Part shown: one piece after another, positions 1 through 6,582 of the stretch
Layout of the letters: each line of letters begins with the position of its first letter
How positions within the stretch are numbered: the stretch's first letter is position 1
NCBI GenBank assembly: GCA_023459755.1
Contig: JAEWSS010000095.1
Span: 1-6,602, forward strand
Direction: 5' to 3'
Length of the DNA: 6,602 nucleotides
Source of the DNA: Verrucomicrobiota bacterium
Lineage (GTDB): Bacteria > Verrucomicrobiota > Lentisphaeria > Victivallales > Victivallaceae
Made by a program: the position numbers and the translations under genes
Notes under the pieces: model-generated
The model's database searches: none
The model's input: the letters and a program-made list of their open reading frames with translations, nothing else
What the model was told of the DNA's origin: nothing

Positions 1-1
1 G

Positions 2-514
2 AATAAAATAGAGTTTGCCGACGAACGCGGCCGCCGCCGGATTTGGGAGGCGGCGGATCGGCTTGGTTCCAACGGAGCCGCCGTGATAATCGGCCACCTG
101 ATGCCGTCCAACCGGGTGGTTCTGACCCGGCAGTTCCGTCCGCCGGCCGGCAGATATGTACTCGAATTTCCGGCCGGACTGATCGAACCCGGCGAGTCGG
201 CGGAGGAGACCGCGAAGCGCGAACTGCTGGAGGAGACCGGATTCGCCGGACTGCTCAGTTTCTGTGCGCCTCCGGCCTATTCTTCAGCCGGTCTAAGCGG
301 TGAAAGCTCGGTCATCGCCATCATTGAAATAAACGATTTCGACTATCCGGACGGCATGCCGAAAAATCATCAGGAGGACAGCGAAAATATTGAAGTTTTT
401 GCGGTGAAAATCAATGAGTTGGCCGCATTTCTGAAAAAGCGCTCCGCCGACGGCGACGGCGTGGACTCAAAACTGCTGACCTTCGCAATGGCACAGGAAT
501 TTTTCCATGTCTGA
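2..514 (+). CDS. Nudix hydrolase, ADP-ribose pyrophosphatase type (5' partial)
   Basis: Probably hydrolyses ADP-ribose or a related nucleoside diphosphate sugar in the cytoplasm. A perfect Nudix box, G-x5-E-x7-REL-x-EE-x-G-F, lies at nt 176-244 and holds the metal-binding RELLEE core. It is preceded by VVLTRQFRPP and LEFPAGLIEPGE, typical of ADP-ribose pyrophosphatases, and followed by YSSAGLSGE, which matches the family's S-x-G-x-x-x-E segment after the box. The frame is open from base 2 without a stop, and the residues before the GTG at 83 (RRRIWEAADRL then GAAVIIGHL) read as the usual first strands of this family. The true start is therefore very likely upstream of the window, and the GTG at 83 is internal. 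The stop (512-514) overlaps cca by 8 bp, so the two are probably co-transcribed. The exact substrate cannot be told from the sequence. The family call is firm. Confidence 0.88.
   Translation, partial: NKIEFADERGRRRIWEAADRLGSNGAAVIIGHLMPSNRVVLTRQFRPPAGRYVLEFPAGLIEPGESAEETAKRELLEETGFAGLLSFCAPPAYSSAGLSGESSVIAIIEINDFDYPDGMPKNHQEDSENIEVFAVKINELAAFLKKRSADGDGVDSKLLTFAMAQEFFHV
495..499 (+). promoter_or_regulatory. Shine-Dalgarno of cca
   Basis: AGGAA sits 7 bases before the ATG at 507 and inside the last codons of the Nudix gene. It supports this start and the 8-bp gene overlap, an arrangement that often gives translational coupling. Confidence 0.6.
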
Positions 515-1898
515 ACCGCTGTTGAACATCGCTGAACCGGCCGCCGCCGAAGCGGTTGAAAAAGTCGCCCGACTGGTGAAAGAGGCCGGAGGACGGGCCT
601 ACGTTGTCGGCGGCGCGGTGCGCGACGCGCTGACCGGAACCCAGTGTCACGACCTCGATGTGGAGGTTTTCGGTCTTTCGCCTGAAAAACTGGCCGCCGC
701 GCTGGAAAAAGAGTTCAAGCTGAATCTGGTCGGCTCCAGCTTCGGCGTGATGAAACTTTCCGGCGTCGACGTCGATGTGGCCATCCCGCGGCGCGAAAAT
801 AAGACCGGAAGCGGACACCGCGGCTTTTTAATGGAATTCGATCCGTCGCTGACGCTGTCCGAGGCGGCGGCGCGGCGCGACTTCACGGTTAACGCAATTA
901 TGTACGACCTTGACGACCGGAGAATCGTCGATCCGCACAACGGCCAACGCGACCTGCGCGACGGCATCCTCCGGCCGGTAAGCAGCCATTTTTCCGAAGA
1001 TCCGCTTCGCGTGCTGCGCGCCATGCAGTTTCTCGCCCGGCTGAAATTCACTCCCGCGCCGGAACTGGTTGAGGTCTGCCGGAAAATGACGCCGGAAAAT
1101 CTCCCGGTCGAGCGGATCGGCGAAGAGTGGAAAAAATTGCTGCTGAAAGGGCTGGAACCCTCCCGCGGACTCGATTTTCTGCGCACCTGCGGCTGGATCG
1201 ATTTTTATCCTGAATTGAAATATTTAATAGGATGTCAACAATACCCGAAATGGCATCCCGAAGGCGATGTGTGGCAACATACCCTGCTGTGTCTTGACGC
1301 CGCCGCAAAAATGCGGGACACGGCGGACGGACGCGACGATCTCATTTTTATGCTTTCAGTTCTATGCCATGATTTTGGCAAACCGTCAACTACGGTTTTC
1401 GAGCCGGACGGACGAATCACCAGCAAAGGTCACGAAGAGTCCGGAGCCGAACCCGCCGAGCGCTTTCTCGCCCGACTTTTCCGCGACGCGTCCATCGCTC
1501 CCGACGTTCTGCCGATCGTGGAAAACCACCTAAAACCTTACAGTTATTTTTACAACCACGCCGGCGACCGCGCCTTTCGCCATCTCGCGGTGCGGGTCAG
1601 GCGGTGCGATTTGCTGGCAAAGGTGGCGCTGGCCGACTCGTCCGGCCGCCCGCCGCTGCCGCCCGACCGCGAACCGGTCGAGTGGTTCATGAAAAAAATC
1701 CGCGATCTGGAACTCGCCGCCGGCGCCCCCAAACCGCTGATCATGGGACGGCACGTTCTTGAACTCGGCGTTGCTCCCGGCCCGGCGGTCGGCCGCCTGA
1801 CCGCCGCCTGCTACCAGGCCCAACTCGACGGCAAGTTCTCAACGCTGCCCGACGCGCTGACCGCTCTCAGGACGCTGATAAACGATCTAAAGTCATAA
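507..1898 (+). CDS. cca: tRNA nucleotidyltransferase (CCA-adding) with HD domain
   Basis: Adds or repairs the 3' CCA end of tRNAs using CTP and ATP. It is a class II nucleotidyltransferase of 463 residues. The head domain has GGAVRD (35-40) and DLDVEVFG (49-56), whose D49 and D51 are the expected metal-binding carboxylates. A flexible-loop region follows (ENKTGSGHRGF, 97-107), then RRDFTVNA (123-130), the nucleotide-recognition motif SEDPLRVLR (163-171) and ERIGEEWKK (202-210). The C-terminal half is an HD phosphohydrolase domain: WHPEGDVWQHT (249-259, H258), CHDFGKP (287-293, H288/D289), GHEESGA (308-314, H309), H341 and D368. This layout resembles the HD-bearing enzyme of E. coli, in which the HD domain has phosphatase/phosphodiesterase activity. 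Presence of the loop argues against a CC-only enzyme, but an A-adding specialist is not excluded. A poly(A) polymerase is less likely. The ATG at 507 has a good Shine-Dalgarno sequence. Confidence 0.92.
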   Translation: MSEPLLNIAEPAAAEAVEKVARLVKEAGGRAYVVGGAVRDALTGTQCHDLDVEVFGLSPEKLAAALEKEFKLNLVGSSFGVMKLSGVDVDVAIPRRENKTGSGHRGFLMEFDPSLTLSEAAARRDFTVNAIMYDLDDRRIVDPHNGQRDLRDGILRPVSSHFSEDPLRVLRAMQFLARLKFTPAPELVEVCRKMTPENLPVERIGEEWKKLLLKGLEPSRGLDFLRTCGWIDFYPELKYLIGCQQYPKWHPEGDVWQHTLLCLDAAAKMRDTADGRDDLIFMLSVLCHDFGKPSTTVFEPDGRITSKGHEESGAEPAERFLARLFRDASIAPDVLPIVENHLKPYSYFYNHAGDRAFRHLAVRVRRCDLLAKVALADSSGRPPLPPDREPVEWFMKKIRDLELAAGAPKPLIMGRHVLELGVAPGPAVGRLTAACYQAQLDGKFSTLPDALTALRTLINDLKS

Positions 1899-1924
1899 AA
1901 AATCGTTTTTTACGCCTTTTTCGC

Positions 1925-1953
1925 TTGAAATTTTGCGGAAAACCGTTAAAGTT
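1925..1953 (+). promoter_or_regulatory. Candidate promoter for the pilus motor operon
   Basis: The 99-bp gap 1899-1997 is AT-rich compared with the genes on either side and is the only gap in the window long enough for a promoter. TTGAAA (1925-1930) matches the -35 consensus at 5 of 6 bases. TAAAGT (1948-1953), 17 bases further on, matches the -10 at 4 of 6. A second -10-like TATAGA lies at 1966-1971 without a well-placed -35. No sigma-54 element (GG-N10-GC with flanking consensus) is seen, although pilin genes often use one. The spacing is right, but the call rests on loose consensus in AT-rich DNA. Confidence 0.3.
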
Positions 1954-1986
1954 CTCTTTGTACTTATAGAACGATCAAACCACCAT

Positions 1987-1990
1987 GGAG
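1987..1990 (+). promoter_or_regulatory. Shine-Dalgarno that fixes the GTG start of the first pilB
   Basis: GGAG lies 7 bases before the GTG at 1998. An in-frame TAG at 1968-1970 excludes any earlier start, and the first in-frame ATG downstream (2034) would remove the first helix of the N-terminal domain. Together these settle on GTG. Confidence 0.65.
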
Positions 1991-1997
1991 AAATAAC

Positions 1998-3728
1998 GTG
2001 GCAAGAGACAACCGCTACATTCTCGAACTGCTGATGGAAAACGGCCTGCTGACCAAGGAACAGGCCGACAACGCAGTCGAATATGCGAAAAACCATTCCA
2101 ACGAAGAACAGCACATGGACGCGGTTGACGCGATCAAGCTGCTCAATTATGTTCCGGAAGACGTCTACCTCCAGCTGCTCGCCAACGAGTACGGCATGGA
2201 GATCATCGATCTGAACAACTACGACATCCCGGAAGAGGTTCTCGCCTCGCTGACACCGGACATCGTCAGCACCTACAACGTGGTCCCGGTGATGAAACAC
2301 GACGACACCCTGACCGTGGCCATGAGCGATCCGACCGACATGGACACCCTCGACGCCCTCCGCTATATGCTCGGCCACGACGTTGACGCGGTCATCGCCC
2401 CGGCCAGCCAGATACAGCGCATCATCGACCGCCATTACCACACGCTGGCCGAAACCATGTCAAAATTCATGGACGGACTCGACACCGCCGGAGCCTCCGC
2501 CGCCGACAAGGGCGGAATCGGCGCACTGGCCGGCACCAAAGAGGTGTACAGCGACGACGAAGCCTCGGTTGGTCGCCTGATCTCCCTGATCATTTCCGAG
2601 GCGCACAATCTGCGCGCATCCGATATTCACCTCGAACCGATGGAAAAAGACTACCGCATCCGCTACCGCATCGACGGTGTTCTGCACAAGATGGAGTCGC
2701 CGCCGAAGTTTCTTCAGGCCAGTCTTACCAGCCGGCTTAAAATCATGGCGCGCATGGACATCACCGAAAAACGCATCCCGCAGGACGGTCGTATCCAGAT
2801 CGCGATCGGCGACAAGGAGCTTGACCTCCGCGTTTCCGACATCCCGACCACCCACGGCGAATCCATCGTCATGCGTATTCTGGACAAGGCCAGCATCCAG
2901 CTCGACATTCCGAAACTCGGCTTCTTCGCCGACGACCTTGAAATCGTCCAGCGCATCATCAACTACCCGGACGGCATCTTCCTGGTCACCGGCCCGACCG
3001 GTTCCGGTAAAACCACCAGTCTGTACGCCTTTTTGAACTCGATCAACACCGTGGCCCGCAAGATCATCACCGTGGAAGACCCGGTGGAATATCTGCTCCC
3101 CGGCATCAACCAGGTTCAGGTGGACCGCACGGTGGACATGACCTTCGCCGCCGCACTCCGCGCCATGCTGCGTCAGGCGCCGAACATCATCATGGTCGGT
3201 GAAATTCGAGACTTGGAAACCGCCGAAATCGCCATCAACGCCGCCCTCACCGGTCACTTGGTGTTCAGCACGCTGCACACCAACGACGCGCCGGGCGCCA
3301 TTACCCGACTCATCGATATGGGCGTACAGCCGTTCCTGGTCGCCTCCTCGGTGCGCGCGGTCATGGCTCAGCGGCTGCTGCGCCGGGTATGCAAATACTG
3401 TATGGAAGAGGTCAAGCCGACCGCGATGGAAATGCGGCTGCTCGGCCTTCCCGCCGACTACGCGGAAAACCGCAAATTCTACAAGGGTCGCGGCTGCGAA
3501 CGTTGCGGACACACCGGATACAAGGGACGTATCGGCATCTATGAAATCTTTACCATCACGCCGGACATCGGCGCTTTGATCTTCAGCAACCAGCCGGCCG
3601 CCGCCATTCGCGACGCCGCGCGGCGCAACGGAATGCGCACCCTGCGCGATGACGCGATCCGCAAGGCCGAAGCCGGCGTTTCAACGCTGGAAGAGGTCAT
3701 CCGCGTGACCATGATGGATGAAGAATAA
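1998..3728 (+). CDS. pilB: Type IV pilus extension ATPase PilB/GspE family, first copy
   Basis: Cytoplasmic hexameric ATPase expected to drive pilin assembly through the platform protein PilC. It has 576 residues, the usual size for PilB. An MshEN/T2SSE_N-like domain spans about 5-150 (RYILELLMENGLLTKEQ near the start). A linker rich in Ala, Gly and acidic residues (about 155-190) leads to the N2 domain (ASDIHLEP 207-214, RIRYRIDG 220-227, KRIPQDGRIQ 258-267, TTHGES 284-289). The motor core has Walker A GPTGSGKTT (332-340), Asp box TVEDPVEY (358-365), Walker B IIMVGEIRD (397-405, catalytic E402) and His box TGHLVFSTLHTND (418-430). A zinc motif C465-x2-C468-x31-C500-x2-C503 separates PilB/GspE from PilT. 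Oddly, the segment before Walker B reads RQAPN instead of the common RQDPD. It is followed after 31 bp by a paralogue. A T2SS GspE is possible on sequence alone, but the pilT neighbour favours T4P. Confidence 0.88.
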   Translation: MARDNRYILELLMENGLLTKEQADNAVEYAKNHSNEEQHMDAVDAIKLLNYVPEDVYLQLLANEYGMEIIDLNNYDIPEEVLASLTPDIVSTYNVVPVMKHDDTLTVAMSDPTDMDTLDALRYMLGHDVDAVIAPASQIQRIIDRHYHTLAETMSKFMDGLDTAGASAADKGGIGALAGTKEVYSDDEASVGRLISLIISEAHNLRASDIHLEPMEKDYRIRYRIDGVLHKMESPPKFLQASLTSRLKIMARMDITEKRIPQDGRIQIAIGDKELDLRVSDIPTTHGESIVMRILDKASIQLDIPKLGFFADDLEIVQRIINYPDGIFLVTGPTGSGKTTSLYAFLNSINTVARKIITVEDPVEYLLPGINQVQVDRTVDMTFAAALRAMLRQAPNIIMVGEIRDLETAEIAINAALTGHLVFSTLHTNDAPGAITRLIDMGVQPFLVASSVRAVMAQRLLRRVCKYCMEEVKPTAMEMRLLGLPADYAENRKFYKGRGCERCGHTGYKGRIGIYEIFTITPDIGALIFSNQPAAAIRDAARRNGMRTLRDDAIRKAEAGVSTLEEVIRVTMMDEE

Positions 3729-3747
3729 GGACAAAAAGTTTTAACAT

Positions 3748-3751
3748 AGGA
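3748..3751 (+). promoter_or_regulatory. Shine-Dalgarno of the second pilB
   Basis: AGGA lies 8 bases before the ATG at 3760, within the 31-bp gap between the two ATPase genes. The gap shows no terminator hairpin, which fits co-transcription. Confidence 0.55.
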
Positions 3752-3759
3752 AAAAGATT

Positions 3760-5439
3760 ATGCTCGATTCCGCCAGCCAGGCGCTGCGCGACCTGCTCCT
3801 TCAGGAGGGGGTTGCGACCGAGGCGCAGTTAAACGAGATGGAGGAGGAACAGTCCCGTTCGGGAAAAAGCCTCTTCGAGGTGGTGGTGGATTTTGGCCAC
3901 ATCAGCGAGACGGAGCTGATGCGGCTGATCGCCAACAGCCTCAACACCGAGGTGGTAGACCTCGAAAACATCGTGATCACCGGCGACACTATTGCGCTGA
4001 TGACTCCGGACACCGCCCGCACCTATGGCGCGATCCCGGTGGAGTTTTCCGACGGCATTTTGCGGGTTGCCCTGCGCGAACCGTTGAATTATCAGCTTCA
4101 TGACGACCTGCGCTTCATTCAGGGTACGGACATTATTCCGCTGGTGGCGCCGCCGGAACAGATCGACACCTCGCTCGAAAAATATTATCCGCCGGACATG
4201 AGCACGGTGCGCGATGTGCTGGAAGTGCTGAAAACCGAGGAAAAAAACACCGGTCTGGATGACATCGACCTCAGTGCCGCCAGTGAAGCCCCGATCGTCA
4301 AATATGTGGACGCGGTCATCAGTCAGGCGATCAAGGACAAGGCGTCCGACATTCACTTCGAGCCGTTTGAAAAAGAGTTCCGCATCCGCTACCGGGTGGA
4401 CGGCGCACTGTATGAAATGCCGCCGCCGCCGCTGACGCTGGCCTCGGCGATCATCAGCCGCATCAAGATTTTGAGCAATCTCGACATCGCTGAACGCCGG
4501 ATTCCGCAGGACGGTCGTATTCAGAAGCGCTACGCCGGACGGCCGGTCGACCTCCGCGTCTCCTGTCTGCCGACCACCCACGGCGAATCGGTGGTGCTCC
4601 GCGTGCTCGACCGCACGGTGGTGAACCTGCAGCTCGACTCGCTCGGCATCAACACCACGGTGCTGGAAAAACTGCGCGAAATGATCCATCTGCCAAACGG
4701 CATTCTGCTGGTGACCGGCCCGACCGGTTCCGGAAAAACCACCACGCTGTACTCCGCGCTGAGCGAAATCAACGTGATCGGCGACAAACTGCTGACCGCC
4801 GAAGACCCGGTGGAATACGATATCGAGGGACTGATTCAGGTGCCGATCAACGATGCGGTCGGAATGACCTTCCACCGGGCGCTGCGGGCGTTCCTGCGTC
4901 AGGACCCGGACCGCATCCTCGTCGGTGAAATTCGTGACTTCGAGACGGCGCAGACCGCGATTGAAGCGTCGCTCACCGGTCACTTTGTGTTCAGCACGCT
5001 GCACACCAACGACGCCGCCGGCGCGATCACCCGACTGGTCGATATGGGCGTGGAACCGTTTCTGGTATGCTCAAGTCTGGTCGGAGTTCTGGCGCAGCGG
5101 CTGATCCGCCGCGTCTGCCCGAACTGCAAGACCGCCTATGTGCCGAGCGACGAGGAACTCGCCCGGCTCGACCTCGACCGCACCGACCTCGGCAACCGTA
5201 AATTCTTCTACGGCCGCGGCTGCCCGGTCTGCAACCACACCGGATACAAAGGGCGGAAAGCGATCACCGAGCTGCTGGTCATCACTCCCGAAATCGTGGA
5301 GCTGATCTCCACCAACGCGCCGTCCGGAGCGATCCAGGCCAAGGCGCGCGAAAACGGCATGACCACCGTGCGCGAAGACGGGCTGATGGCCATTCTGAAC
5401 GGCGAGACCTCGGTGGACGAAGTCCTGCGTTATACTTAA
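3760..5439 (+). CDS. pilB: Type IV pilus extension ATPase PilB/GspE family, second copy
   Basis: Second PilB-family motor, 559 residues, sharing the domain order of the gene before it. The N-terminal T2SSE_N/MshEN-like domain (about 1-145) shows two weak repeats: one around LLLQEGVATEAQL (12-24) and one around SLFEVVVDFGHISETEL (37-53). The N2 domain has ASDIHFEP (195-202), RIRYRVDG (208-215), RRIPQDGRIQ (246-255) and TTHGES (272-277). The motor core has Walker A GPTGSGKTT (320-328), Asp box TAEDPVEY (346-353), RQDPD (380-384), Walker B ILVGEIRD (386-393, E390) and His box TGHFVFSTLHTND (406-418). Zinc ligands are C453-x2-C456-x31-C488-x2-C491, the same spacing as in the first copy, so the two probably arose by duplication. 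All catalytic residues are kept. It may form a separate hexamer, a mixed hexamer, or serve a second pilus or secretion machine; the sequence does not decide. Confidence 0.88.
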   Translation: MLDSASQALRDLLLQEGVATEAQLNEMEEEQSRSGKSLFEVVVDFGHISETELMRLIANSLNTEVVDLENIVITGDTIALMTPDTARTYGAIPVEFSDGILRVALREPLNYQLHDDLRFIQGTDIIPLVAPPEQIDTSLEKYYPPDMSTVRDVLEVLKTEEKNTGLDDIDLSAASEAPIVKYVDAVISQAIKDKASDIHFEPFEKEFRIRYRVDGALYEMPPPPLTLASAIISRIKILSNLDIAERRIPQDGRIQKRYAGRPVDLRVSCLPTTHGESVVLRVLDRTVVNLQLDSLGINTTVLEKLREMIHLPNGILLVTGPTGSGKTTTLYSALSEINVIGDKLLTAEDPVEYDIEGLIQVPINDAVGMTFHRALRAFLRQDPDRILVGEIRDFETAQTAIEASLTGHFVFSTLHTNDAAGAITRLVDMGVEPFLVCSSLVGVLAQRLIRRVCPNCKTAYVPSDEELARLDLDRTDLGNRKFFYGRGCPVCNHTGYKGRKAITELLVITPEIVELISTNAPSGAIQAKARENGMTTVREDGLMAILNGETSVDEVLRYT

Positions 5440-5449
5440 AATCAACTCT

Positions 5450-5454
5450 GAGGA
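5450..5454 (+). promoter_or_regulatory. Shine-Dalgarno of pilT
   Basis: GAGGA lies 9 bases before the ATG at 5464, within a 24-bp gap after the second pilB. Confidence 0.55.
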
Positions 5455-5463
5455 TATATTGCT

Positions 5464-6558
5464 ATGATTGAAATGACCGATTTGCTTCAGCTGGTGGTTG
5501 ACGAAGGCGTCAGCGACTTGCATATTGAAGTTGGCGCGCCGCCGCTGGTGCGCCTGCACGGCGAGATCACTCCGCTCGATCTGCCCTGCCTTACGCCGCA
5601 GGACACCGAACGGCTGATCAAAGCCATCTGTTCCGACGCGCACCTGCAGCAGATTCAGGCGGTCGGCACGGTTGACCTTGGTTTTGCTTTCGGCGACCAG
5701 GCCCGTTTCCGTGTCAGCGCATTCAAGCAGAAGGGTTTCTACGGCACGGTGCTGCGCCAGATTCCGAACAAGCTCATGACGCTGGAGGAGATCGGTCTGG
5801 GCGACCGTATCCGCGACCTGCTTTACCGTCCGCGCGGTCTGGTTCTGGTCACCGGCCCGACCGGTTCCGGCAAGTCCACCACGCTGGCCACAATGATCGA
5901 CATCATCAACCAGGAGCGCGCCTGCCACATCATCACGATCGAAGACCCGATCGAATTCTACCATAATCATAAGAAGAGCGTGGTGATCCAGCGCGAAATC
6001 GGCGCCGACACCACGAGCTTCAAAGAAGCGCTGCGGCGCGCGCTGCGTCAGGACCCGGACGTGATTCTGGTCGGTGAAATGCGCGACCTGGAAACCATGG
6101 AAGCGGCGGTCACCGCCGCCGAAACCGGTCACCTGGTGTTCGGCACTCTGCACACCACCGGCGCGGCGCGTACGGTGGACCGTATTGTTGACGCCTTCCC
6201 GACCAACCAGCAGCAGCAGATTCGTACGCAGCTGGCCTCGTCGCTGGTGGCGGTGATCAGTCAGGTGCTGCTCCATCGCGGCGACAAACCGGGACGGGTG
6301 GCCGGATTCGAGGTGATGATCTCCACGCCGAGTATTCAGGCGCTGATCCGCGACAACAAGACATTCCGTATCACCAGCGAACTCCAGACCGGCGCAAAAT
6401 GGGGCATGTACACGCTGGACAGCTATCTGGTTGACCTGTACGCCAAGGGGCGCATCACCTACGGAGAACTGATCACCAAGTGTCAGGACGAAGAGGCCAT
6501 TCTGGAAAAGCTCAAGCAGATGCAGCTCGACGGCATGCTGGAAAACGCACTGAAATAA
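5464..6558 (+). CDS. pilT: Type IV pilus retraction ATPase PilT
   Basis: Hexameric cytoplasmic ATPase that powers pilus disassembly, and so twitching, DNA uptake or surface sensing where these occur. At 364 residues it has the PilT length, without the long N-terminal domain or the cysteine motif of PilB. The N-terminal PAS-like domain begins with [19 protein letters not shown] (4-22) and contains [11 protein letters not shown] (81-91). The motor core has Walker [10 protein letters not shown] (131-139), Asp box TIEDPIEF (158-165), [14 protein letters not shown] (195-208; GEMRD is the PilT form, GEIRD the PilB form) and His box [12 protein letters not shown] (220-231). The C-terminal [12 protein letters not shown] (289-300) corresponds to the AIRNLIRE motif needed for retraction in studied PilT proteins, with changes: Arg-Asn to Gln-Ala and the final Glu to Asp. 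It is followed by TSELQTG (304-310) and [12 protein letters not shown] (315-326). A PilU-type paralogue is less likely given length and motifs. Confidence 0.93.
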   Translation: MIEMTDLLQLVVDEGVSDLHIEVGAPPLVRLHGEITPLDLPCLTPQDTERLIKAICSDAHLQQIQAVGTVDLGFAFGDQARFRVSAFKQKGFYGTVLRQIPNKLMTLEEIGLGDRIRDLLYRPRGLVLVTGPTGSGKSTTLATMIDIINQERACHIITIEDPIEFYHNHKKSVVIQREIGADTTSFKEALRRALRQDPDVILVGEMRDLETMEAAVTAAETGHLVFGTLHTTGAARTVDRIVDAFPTNQQQQIRTQLASSLVAVISQVLLHRGDKPGRVAGFEVMISTPSIQALIRDNKTFRITSELQTGAKWGMYTLDSYLVDLYAKGRITYGELITKCQDEEAILEKLKQMQLDGMLENALK

Positions 6559-6568
6559 GAAATTATAT

Positions 6569-6574
6569 AAAGGA
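6569..6574 (+). promoter_or_regulatory. Shine-Dalgarno of the pilC-like gene
   Basis: AAAGGA lies 8 bases before the ATG at 6583, within a 24-bp AT-rich gap after pilT. Confidence 0.55.
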
Positions 6575-6582
6575 AAAACCGC

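Noticed and set aside
43..303. Forward open frame overlapping the Nudix gene.
   Set aside because: It lies in another frame of the Nudix coding sequence. The product is Arg/Gly/Pro-rich without a domain, while the Nudix frame has a perfect family signature.
83..514. Nudix gene starting at the GTG at 83 as a complete short gene.
   Set aside because: The frame is open back to the window edge, and the residues upstream fit the N-terminal part of the family, so the start is probably outside the window.
507..1898. Poly(A) polymerase in place of a CCA enzyme.
   Set aside because: The HD domain with all metal ligands and the GSGHRGF loop segment fit HD-bearing tRNA nucleotidyltransferases. I do not see the basic C-terminal tail usual in PcnB.
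1880..1908. Inverted repeat AAACGAT...ATCGTTT with a T-run after it, as a rho-independent terminator for cca.
   Set aside because: The stem has only 7 bp with two G-C pairs and a 15-base loop, and half of it lies inside the end of cca. It is too weak to call without transcript data.
2460..6276. Long open frames on the - strand opposite the three ATPase genes (2460-3512, 3829-5004, 5071-6276).
   Set aside because: They are antisense to strongly supported genes, have low-complexity His/Val/Arg/Asp/Gly-rich products with no recognisable domain, and share short words only because they are the complement of the conserved Walker A and Walker B codons. High GC with biased third positions creates such frames.
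5464..6558. Third extension ATPase (PilB) in place of PilT.
   Set aside because: The protein lacks the long N-terminal domain and the four-cysteine motif, and has GEMRD and an AIRNLIRE-like segment, all pointing to PilT.
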